In this document: piece by piece, positions 56,159-64,000 of the stretch
How positions within the stretch are numbered: position 1 is the first letter of the stretch
How the letters are laid out: every line of letters starts with the position of its first letter
Origin: Microglena sp. YARC
Lineage: Eukaryota > Chlorophyta > Chlorophyceae > Chlamydomonadales > Chlamydomonadaceae
NCBI GenBank assembly: GCA_022414725.1
Contig: CM039465.1
Coordinates: forward strand, 46,696,495-46,760,494
Reading direction: 5' to 3'
DNA: 64,000 nucleotides
The notes under the pieces: generated by a model
The model's input: the letters and a program-made list of their open reading frames with translations, nothing else
Databases searched by the model: none
What the model was told of the DNA's origin: nothing
Program-made: the position numbers and the translations under genes

Positions 56159-57492
56159 CTCTAGGCAATCCAACAAGGCACAGCTCCTTCTCTCACTCCC
56201 TGTGCTCTGCACTTTAATAGGCCGGGTCCACCTCAGTGACCCGTCTTCATATGTGGGCACTGTGTGTTGGTTCTGCACCTCCATGGGGTGGGTGCACATC
56301 ATGGAATCGTCCTCATGGTGTGGACTGCCCGTACTGCGCTTGAGCCGTTTTATTGAACACATGGGCCCGTCATCACGATCACTGTATTCGTGCTGCTTGC
56401 TACCATGCATGGCCCCGCCATCACGATCGCTGCACTCCTGTCGCTTGCTACCATGCATGGGCCCGCCATCACGATCGCTGTATTCGTGTTGCTTATTACC
56501 ATGCATGCCCTCCTCATCACGTTTACTGCACTCCTGTCGCTTGCTACCATGCATGGCCCCGTCATCACGATCGCTGCACTCCTGTCGCTGGCTACCATGC
56601 ATGGCCCTGTCATCACGATCGCTGCACTCCTGTCGCTGGCTACCATGCATGGCCCCGTCATCACGATCGCTACATTTGTGTCGCTTGCTCTCCTCATCGT
56701 TATAGCTGTAGCACTGTAGTCGGCTGCTTGAGCGTATAGCCTCATCATCATGACCACTGCCTTGTCGCTGCTTGCTTGAAGGAATGGCCTCGTCAGTATG
56801 GCCACAGCACTTTAGCCGCTTGATAAAGTGCACGCCATCGTTGTTGCGACCAGCCAATGTGGATGCTGGTGTTGATGCTGCGGCTGGTGGTGGTGCTAAT
56901 GATCCTAGTGCTGATGGTGATACTACTGGTGATGCTAATGCTGGTGCTGGTGCTGGTGCTGATGCCAGTGCTGCTGGTGATGCCTTTGTGATACATTTGT
57001 GCAGCTTGATTGAATGCACGCCATCGTTGTTGCAAGGTGGTGGTGCTAATAACCCCAGTGCTGATGGTGATACTGATGATTGTGCTGATGGTGATGCTGA
57101 TGCTGGTGGTGCTGGTGCTGGTGCTGATGCCAGTGCTATTGGTGAAGCTGGTTTGATGCATTTTTGGCGCTTGATTGAATGCACGCCATCGTTGTTGCGA
57201 GGTGGTGGTGCTAATAACCCCAGTGCTGATGATGATACTGATGGTGGTGCTGATGGTGATACTGATGCTGGTGGTGCTGGAGATGGTGGTGCTGGTGCTG
57301 GTGCTGATGCTGATGCTGATGCTGGTGCTGATGCCAGTACTGCTGGTGAACCTGCTGTGATGCATTTTTGTAGCTTGAGTGAATGCACGCCATCGTTGTT
57401 GCGACCAGCCAACAAGCTGCCTTCGTCACTGCTACCTTCGCCACTGCTACCTTCATCACTGCTGCCTCTTTCCTCGTCTTGCGACGTCAGCA
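56159..57492 (-). CDS. JmjC ribosomal-oxygenase-like gene, exon b (N-terminal side)
   Basis: Open for about 444 codons between acceptor CTCTACAG|TG (57492) and donor CTAGAG|GTAAGG (56159). Acidic start (LTSQDEERGSSDEGSSGEGS), then three to four copies of a module NNDGVHSIKRQKCI followed by Ala/Pro/Ser stretches, then about nine copies of a 14-15-residue unit HGSKRQECSDRDDGAM, and the end PHHEDDSMMCTHPMEVQNQ. No family domain is visible; in ribosomal oxygenases this would be the low-complexity N-terminal extension. Donor phase 0 does not match the proposed exon c acceptor, so a small exon may lie between or one boundary is wrong. Membership of the same gene is inferred from strand, order and style. 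Confidence 0.45.
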
Positions 57493-57519
57493 CTGTAGAG
57501 AGGTGGACAAGAAGGGGAT

Positions 57520-58230
57520 GCCATGCTCGTGCCTGGTTCAATGCCTACAGTGGTGTTGGGGTCAGGTGGTATAGGTATGAGAAGTGTAGAGAGGTGGGCG
57601 AGGAGGGCATGCCATTCTCACACGCAATTCAATGCATACAGTGGTGCTGGTGTTGGGGGAAAAATGTAAAAATAGGGGTATGAGAAGTGTGGGGCTTCAA
57701 TGTCTACAGTGGTGTTGGTGTTGGGGTCAGGAGGTATATGCATGCAAAGTGTAGAGAGTTGGACGAGAAGGGGATGCCATGCTCACACACAATTCAATGT
57801 CCACAGTGGTATCGGTGCTGGGTTCAGAAGGTATAGGCATGAGAAGTGTGGCGTGAGGGAATACCATGGCTGTGTGGCAGGGGGTGGAGCACTGCCATGG
57901 CTGTGTGGGGGTGGGGTGGGGGCGGAGCACTGCGATGGCTGCATGGGTGGGGTTGGGGTTCTACCATGGCTGTGTATGGGGTAGGGGCTGTGTATGGGGA
58001 AGGGGCTGTGCACTGCCATGGCTGTATGCATGGTGAGAGGTGTGCGAGAAGGGGATGCCGTGCCTGCACACAATTCAATGCAAACAGTGGGGTTAGTGTT
58101 GTGGGCACACAAAAAAAAACTTAGGGGCATGAGAAGTGTGGGGGTTCAATACATAATGTGGTGTTGGGGTCAGGAGGTATAGGCATGAGAAGTGTAGAGA
58201 GGTGGACGAGGAGGGGATGCCATGGAGGGG
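57520..58230. repeat. Degenerate minisatellite in intron
   Basis: TTCAATGCCTACAGTGGTGT and GAGAAGTGTAGAGAGGTGG alternate; the second is related to the exon b acceptor region. Confidence 0.75.
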
Positions 58231-58231
58231 G

Positions 58232-58398
58232 GAAGCTAGTCCCCACAAAGCCAGCCCTCAGTGAATCAGAAACCCATAACCTAAACCCTTAAACCCTAAA
58301 CCGTAACCCTTAAACCCTAAACCCCAAAACCCTAAACCTAAACCTTAAACCCGAGGAGATCTGATTCACTGGGGACTGGCTTTGTGGGGACTGACTTC
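58232..58398. mobile_element. Foldback element with telomere-like core, copy 1
   Basis: Inverted arms of about 33 bases (AGTCCCCACAAAGCCAG... with TCTGATTCACTGGGGACTGG...) enclose CCCTAAACC-type repeats. Confidence 0.7.
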
Positions 58399-58419
58399 TC
58401 CCCACCGGAGGCCACGCAT

Positions 58420-58485
58420 GATCAAGTTTCGAGCTCTGGGCTGTCTGGTATAGTATTACCCAGTCAACGATCAGACGGGTCTGAG
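58420..58485 (+). repeat. 65-bp repeat, three copies
   Basis: GATCAAGTTTCGAGCTCTGG to CAGACGGGTCTGAG, also at 59011-59075 and 60431-60498. Confidence 0.8.
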
Positions 58486-58859
58486 TTTCGCGCATGGTTC
58501 AATACAAACAGTGGTGTTGGGGTCAGGAGGTATAGGAATGATAAGTGTAGAGAGGTGGGCGAGAAGGGAACGCCATTCACGTGCGTGGTTCAATACATAC
58601 ACTGGTGTTGGGGTCAGGAGGTCAAGGCATGATAAGTGGAGAGAGGTGGGCGAGAAGGGAACGCCATTCACGTGCGTGGTTCAATGCTAACACTGGTGTT
58701 GGGGTCAGGAGGTCAAGGCATGATAAGTGGAGAGAGGTGGACGAGAAGGGGACGCCATTCACGTGCGTGGTTCAATGCTAACACTGGTGTTGGGGTCAGG
58801 AGGTCAAGGCATGATAAGTGGAGAGAGGTGGACGAGAAGGGGACGCCATGGAGGGGGGA

Positions 58860-58990
58860 AGCTAGTCCCCACAAAGCCAGTCCCCAGTGAATCAGAAACC
58901 TATACCCTAAAACCTAAAACCTGAACCCTAAACCCTAAACCCGAGGAGATCTGATTCAGTGGGGACTGGCTTTGTGAGGACTCACTTAAT
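58860..58990. mobile_element. Foldback element with telomere-like core, copy 2
   Basis: Same arms as 58232-58398, with a shorter CCCTAAACCCTAAACCC core. It is followed by the same 65-bp repeat, so the whole block may be a segmental duplication. Confidence 0.7.
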
Positions 58991-59249
58991 CCCACCGGAT
59001 GCCATGCATGATCAAGTTTCGAGCTCTGGGCTGTATGGTATAGTATTACCCAGTCGATGATCAGACGGGTCTGAGGTTCGCATGTCGTTCAATGCCTACA
59101 GTGGTGTTGGTGTTGGGGGCAAAAAAAGATATCAGAAGTGTAGAGAGGTGGCCGAGAAGGGGACGCCATGCTCGCACTCAATTCAAAGCCTACAGTGGTG
59201 TTGGTGTTGGGGGCAAAAAAAAAGAAAAATAGAAAAAAGGGCCATTCAC

Positions 59250-60400
59250 ATGTGTGGTTCAATGCCTACAGTGGTGCTGGGGTCGGGAGGACTGGACATC
59301 AGATGCATGGAAAGGACAGGGGGGAGATGATGCCATCCTTGTACATGGTTCAACACATACAGTGGTGTTGGGGTCAGGAGGACTGGACATCAGATGCATG
59401 GAAAGGACAGGGGGGAGATGATGCCATCCTTGCACATGGTTCAATACATACAGTGGTGTTGGGGTCAGGAGGACTGGACATCAGATGCATGGAAAGGAGA
59501 GGGGGGAGATGATGCCATCCTTGCACATGGTTCAATACATACAGTGGTGTTGGGGTCAGGAGGACTGGACATCAGATGCATGGAAAGGACAGGGGGGAGA
59601 TGAGGCCATCCTTGTACATGGTTCAATACATACAGTGGTGTTGGGGTCAGGAGGACTGGACATCAGATGCATGGAAAGGACAGGGGGGAGATGATGCCAT
59701 CCTTGTACATGGTTCAATACATACAGTGGTGTTGGGGTCAGGAGGACTGGACATCAGATGCATGGAAAGGACAGGGGGGAGATGATGCCATCCTTGTACA
59801 TGGTTCAATACATACAGTGGTGTTGGGGTCAGGAGGACTGGACATCAGATGCATGGAAAGGACAGGGGGGAGATGATGCCATCCTTGTACATGGTTCAAT
59901 ACATACAGTGGTGTTGGGGTCAGGAGGACTGGACATCAGATGCATGGAAAGGACAGGGGGGAGATGATGCCATCCTTGCACATGGTTCAATACATACAGT
60001 GGTGTTGGGGTCGTGAGGTCTGGGCATCAGGTGCATGGAAAGGAGAGGGGGGAGATGATGCCATCCTTGTACATGGTTCAATACATACAGTGGTGTTGGG
60101 GTCGTGAGGTCTGGGCATCAGGTGCATGGAAAGGACAGGGGGGAGATGATGCCATCCTTGTACATGGTTCAATACATACAGTGGTGTTGGGGTCAGGAGG
60201 ACTGGACATCAGATGCATGGAAAGGAGAGGGGGGAGATGATACCATCCTTGTACATGGTTCAATACATACAGTGGTGTTGGGGTCAGGAGGACTGGACAT
60301 CAGATGCATGGAAAGGAGAGGGGGGAGATGATGCCATCCTTGTACATGGTTCAATACATACAGTGGTGTTGGGGTCAGGAGGTCTTGATATCAGAAGTGC
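59250..60400 (+). repeat. 91-bp minisatellite, about 12-13 units
   Basis: Units start GTGGTTCAATACATACAGTG and include GGACTGGACATCAGATGCAT and GGGGGGAGATGATGCCATCC. Period exactly 91 bases in most units. Open frames follow from the repeat. Confidence 0.95.
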
Positions 60401-60755
60401 AGAGAGGTGGACGAGAAGGGGATGCCATTCATGATCAAGTTTCGAGCTCTGGGCTGTGTGGTATAATATTACCCAGTCCAGGATCAGACGGGTCTGAGTT
60501 CCGCGCGTGGTTCGATGCCTACAGTGATGTTGGGGTCGAAAGGTCTGGACATCAGATGCATAGACAGGAGACGGAGAAGAGGATGCCATACCCAGGCTAC
60601 CCCTGTAACAGCTCAGGATGCTTCCTAGCGGCGTGAGGGGTTAGTCTAGTGTAACGTGCGACGTGATGTAGGATTACGTGTAAGTCTATAGGCGTGGATG
60701 CCATACCCAGGCTACCCCTGGACAGTAACATACATGCATTCCCGGCTTCACTCAC

Positions 60756-61028
60756 CCTGCGTCCATGAGAGGTCGAGACTAAAGCTAAGCAGATCTCCAG
60801 TACCAGATCAAAATCTTCATCCTCATCATCATCCTCATCACCACCACCACTACCACCAGCAGCAGAGTTCTCGACCTCGAACGCTTGCCCTTGCCCATGT
60901 CCAGCAAGCACCACTTGCCCATCCAAGGACGGTCTGTACAGCAGCAGGCTCAAAGCTCTGATGGTGGCCACATCCTTGCACAGCGCAGTATGCTCTTTGT
61001 AGGATCCCCTTGCACGAGCCAGTAGAGC
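60756..61028 (-). CDS. Exon a, 91 codons, possible 5' exon of the JmjC gene
   Basis: Bounded by ACTCAG|GCT (61028) and CGCAGG|GTGAGT (60756), phase 0 at both ends. Reads ALLARARGSYKEHTALCKDV, ATIRALSLLLYRPSLDGQVV, LAGHGQGQAFEVENSAAGGS, an acidic run DEDDDEDEDFDLVLE, then ICLALVSTSHGRR. It looks like real protein with an acidic tract. It has the same strand and the same repeated-boundary style as exons b-d. Could instead belong to a separate upstream gene. Confidence 0.5.
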
Positions 61029-61029
61029 C

Positions 61030-61985
61030 TGAGTGGTGATGGTGATGGTGATGGTGATGGTGATGGTGATGGTGATGGAGATGCTGATGTTGATGCTGAT
61101 GGTGGTGATGGTGATGGTGATGGTGGTGGTGAAGGTGATGGTGATGGTGATGGTGATGGAGATGCTGATGGTGGTGATGGTGATGGTGATGATGATGGTG
61201 ATGGTGATGGTGATGGTGGTGGTGATGGTGATGCTGATGGTGGTGGTGATGGTGATGGTGATGGTGGTGACAATGGTGATGGAGATGGTGATGGTGGTGG
61301 TGATGGTGATGGTGATGGTGATGGTGATGGTGATGGTGATGGTGGTGGTGATGGTGATGGTGATGGTGATGGTGGTGTGTGATGGTGATGGTGATGGTGA
61401 TGGTGATGGTGATGGTGATGGTGATGGTGATGGTGATGGTGATGATGGTGGTGGTGGTGGTGATGGTGATGGTGGCCACATCCTTGCCCAGTGCAGTATG
61501 CTCTTTGTAGGACCCCCTTGCACGAGCTGATAGAGTTTGAGGGGTGATGGTGATGGTGATGGTGATGGTCATGGTAATGGTGATGGCGATGGTGATGGTA
61601 ATGGTGATGGTGATGGTGATGGTGATGGTGATGGTGATGGTGATGGTAATGGTGTACGATGTGGACTCAAAGCTCTGATGGTGGCCACATCCTTGCACAG
61701 CGCAATTTGCTATTTGTAGGATCCCCTTGCACGAGCCAATAGAGCCTGAGTGGTGATGGTGGTGATGGTGATGGTGATGGAGATGGTGGTGGTGATGGTG
61801 ATGGAGATGGTAGTGGTGATGGTGATGGAGATGGTGGTGGTGATGGTGATGGAGATGGTGGTGGTGATGGTGATGGAGATGGTGATGGTGATGGTGATGG
61901 TGATGGTGATGGTGATGGTGGTGGTGATGGTGATGGTGATGGTGATGGTGATGGTGATGGTGATGAAGATGATGGTGATGGTGAA
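61030..61985 (-). repeat. (GGTGAT)n with extra copies of the exon a acceptor end
   Basis: Long GGTGATGGTGATGG runs are interrupted at 61468-61535 and 61682-61750 by copies of the first 65-70 bases of exon a with its acceptor (GCTCGTGCAAGGGGATCC, TACAAA, GTGGCCACCATC). A third, 20-base copy is at 61983-62003. The minus-strand frame rich in His is a by-product. Confidence 0.88.
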
Positions 61986-62003
61986 CGAGCCAATAGAGCC
62001 TGA

Positions 62004-62640
62004 AGTGTGTGTATGTGTGTGTGAATTTGTGTGTGTGCTTGAATTGGTTTGGTGTGTTGGATGTGTGTGTGTGTGCATATGTTTGTGCATGTGCATGTGT
62101 GTGTGAGTGTCTGTGTGTCTGTGTGTGTGTGTGTGTGCATGTGTGTGCATATGTACATGTGTGTGTGAGTGTGTGTACATGTGCATGTGTGTGTGTGTGT
62201 GTGCATGTGTCTGTGCATGTGTGTGTGAGTGTCTGTGTGTCTGTGTGTGTGCATGTGTGTGTGCATGTGTACATGTGCATGTACATGTGTGCGTGAGTGT
62301 GTGTACATGTGCATGTGTGTGTGAGTGTGTGCGTGTGCATGTGTGTGTGAGTGTGTGTGAGTGCGTGTGTGTGTGAGAGAGTGTGTGTGTATGTGCAAGA
62401 GAGTCTGTGGGCATGTGCATGTACATGTGTGTGCATGTACATGTGTGTGCATGTGCATGTGGGCGTGAGTGTGTGTGAGTGCGTGTGCATGTGCATGTAC
62501 ATGCGAGTGCGTGCGCATGTGCGTGTGCATGTGTGTGTCTGTGAGTGTGTGTGCATGTGCAAGTGAGTCCGTGGGCATGTGCATGTTCATGTGTGTGCAT
62601 GTGCATGTGATTGTGTGTGCATGTGTGCATGCTGGATTTG
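62004..62640. repeat. (GT)n/(GTGCAT)n repeat
   Basis: GTGTGTGCATGTGTGTG of low complexity over 600 bases; no gene. The sequence to 62870 continues GT-rich. Confidence 0.93.
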
Positions 62641-62869
62641 TGTGCATCTCGGATGTCTAATATTGGGAGCGACATACCAGTATTGTCATTGGTTTTGGTC
62701 TGTTTCGATTTGGTGTGGTTTGTGTGTGTTTGTAGTGTGTCTGTATGGTGTGGTGTGTGGTGGTGGTGGTGGTGGTGTGTGCGCGTGTGTGGGGGGGTGG
62801 GTGGGGGGGCATGGGCATGTGAATGTGTGTGCAAGAGTGCGTCATGGATTCAAGCACCTTAGATGACCA

Positions 62870-63357
62870 GTCTTGGCATCAACATACCAGTATTGTATGC
62901 TTGTGTTTGTTTCGACTGATTCAAACTCAAAATACAATCCAACTATAAATTCAATTCGCAACTCAAAAATCATTTATAATACCGGTATTAATTTGAGTTG
63001 CGAATCCAGAATCAGAATCCAAAATCATTTATAATACCGGTAACCAAAAATCCAAAATCCAATAATACCGGTAACCAAAAATCCATATACCAATAAATCC
63101 AATAATACCGGTAACCAAAAATCCAAAATCATTTATAATACCAGTTGCGAGTCCAGAATCAGAATCCAAAATAATTTATAATACCGGTATTGTATGCTTA
63201 TGTTTGTTTTGACTGATTCGAAATTCAAAATACTATTCAATTATAAATTCAATTCTAAACTCAAAAATCATTTGTTTGGACCGGTATTGTATGCTAGTGT
63301 TTATTTTGACTGATTCATTGTCACATTACCTAGAATCAGAACTTGTCACACTGCTTC
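62870..63357. repeat. AT-rich repeats with TACCGGTA palindromes
   Basis: TTTATAATACCGGTA words recur eight or more times among ATCCAAAATC and CAGAATC blocks. No coding support. Confidence 0.75.
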
Positions 63358-63545
63358 TTTTTTTTTGCTACTCGTAGCAGCTTCAAGGCAGCTCCTTTCA
63401 ACCATCCTAGCTAGTGCGTCTGAAACTGGCCTGATAGGCGTTCCACTGAAGCAGTCATTTGGGGGATCGACTCAGTTGCTGGCTAATGGAGCTGGGTGGA
63501 AGCTGCTACGCGTGGCCCCAAAAAGAAACAGCGTAGTCGAACAAG
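63358..63545. mobile_element. Foldback (MITE-like) element, GCTACGCGTAGCAGCTTC
   Basis: Left end TTTTTTTGCTACTCGTAGCA, GCTTCAAGGCAGCTCC; right end GGAGCTGGGTGGAAGCTGCT, ACGCGTGGCCCCAAAAA. The ends are inverted copies. Related ends occur at 26525-26550, 27610-27640 and 27815-27840. Confidence 0.55.
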
Positions 63546-64000
63546 GAGCAGGTCTTGGTTGAACCACTAAATTCTTACTAAGTAGAATTGCTACAAATAA
63601 AGAGAGGCGGCGAGAGCACAGAAAAGGGACACTGAGGAGGTACTCGGCAGTACAACGAACCACTACGGCAGACAAAACCACTAAACCCTTACCCTGAGTG
63701 TTGGAAGATCCATAACCAAGACCTCCTCAGGGGGCAGTGCAGCCCCTCTTGTGGACATGGGGGGCCCAGCCTGTCCTGTGGACATGGGGGGCTCTGCCCC
63801 TCCTATGACAGGAGTGGCCTGCCTAAGATGAAACCATGCTACGGAAGGATAGTTGAAAACTATAGGGGTTGTGAGGTGGTTGTAAGTGATGGAGAGATAG
63901 GGAAGGAAAGAAAGGAAAAAATTCGGCGTGGCTTGAGGAAGCTGGTTGAAGGGGGTCCTCGGACCACACCTTAGTGAGGTGAGTGGTAGAGATGTGAGAG
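63546..64000. other. No gene seen
   Basis: Contains a tandem GTGGACATGGGGGGC doublet (63751 and 63778). Nothing coding is supported up to the window edge. Confidence 0.45.

Noticed and set aside
59082..60434. Series of 69-codon frames spaced 91 bases apart
   Set aside because: Exact shadows of the 91-bp minisatellite.
60850..62562. Minus-strand frame of 570 codons rich in His and Thr
   Set aside because: Produced by (GGTGAT)n and (GT)n simple repeats. Only the 60756-61028 part has protein-like content.

Overview
The window is nuclear DNA from a eukaryote, most likely a green alga (chlorophyte or prasinophyte grade). The evidence is: an intronless replication-type histone cluster whose genes end in the GGTGTT-loop-AACACC hairpin known from Volvox and Chlamydomonas histone mRNAs; a secreted proline-rich wall-type protein gene; GT-AG introns; and a high load of LINEs, LTR elements, MITE-like elements and minisatellites. 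The species cannot be fixed from sequence alone.

Layout. 1-2.9 kb: repeats and relics. 2.97-11.23 kb: a LINE (copy 1, minus strand) split by a gag-only LTR element (A; 246-bp LTRs, 5-bp target duplication AGCAC), which itself holds a second copy of the same LINE. 11.64-17.85 kb: a decayed copia-type LTR element (B; 293-bp LTRs, target duplication GACTC), with a fragment of a second LINE family beyond it. 20.7-23.2 kb: a large inverted repeat. 24.3-27.5 kb: a spliced gene for a secreted Pro-rich, CKHC-containing protein, followed by satellite DNA and a Cys-rich reading frame. 28-36 kb: palindromic MITEs, a 43-bp satellite and a 1.95-kb element with TAA target duplications that holds a long G-run inside a hairpin. 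36.5-38.5 kb: H2A (5'-truncated), H2B (frameshifted near its end), H4 and H3 (both intact). 39.6-40.5 kb: a possible miniature LTR element.

The right-hand 20 kb (about 40.6-61 kb, minus strand) is read here as one very large gene of the JmjC ribosomal-oxygenase family (RIOX1/NO66, RIOX2/MINA). Six long exons fit GT-AG rules, and four of the junction phases agree exactly. The Fe(II)-binding H-x-D and the third ligand His are present, and the SxHVT strand follows. Its exons carry in-frame repeat expansions, and its introns are filled with minisatellites.

The most unusual signal is in this gene. Around at least four exon boundaries, the splice site plus the adjacent 20-115 bases of exon has been copied again and again into the neighbouring intron, giving rows of decoy exon ends. 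A similar pattern appears in the Cys-rich region near 29.7 kb. The second strong signal is that three unrelated LTR-type repeats are each followed by the same GGTTATCG primer-site motif, which resembles priming from an internally cut initiator tRNA as in Drosophila copia.
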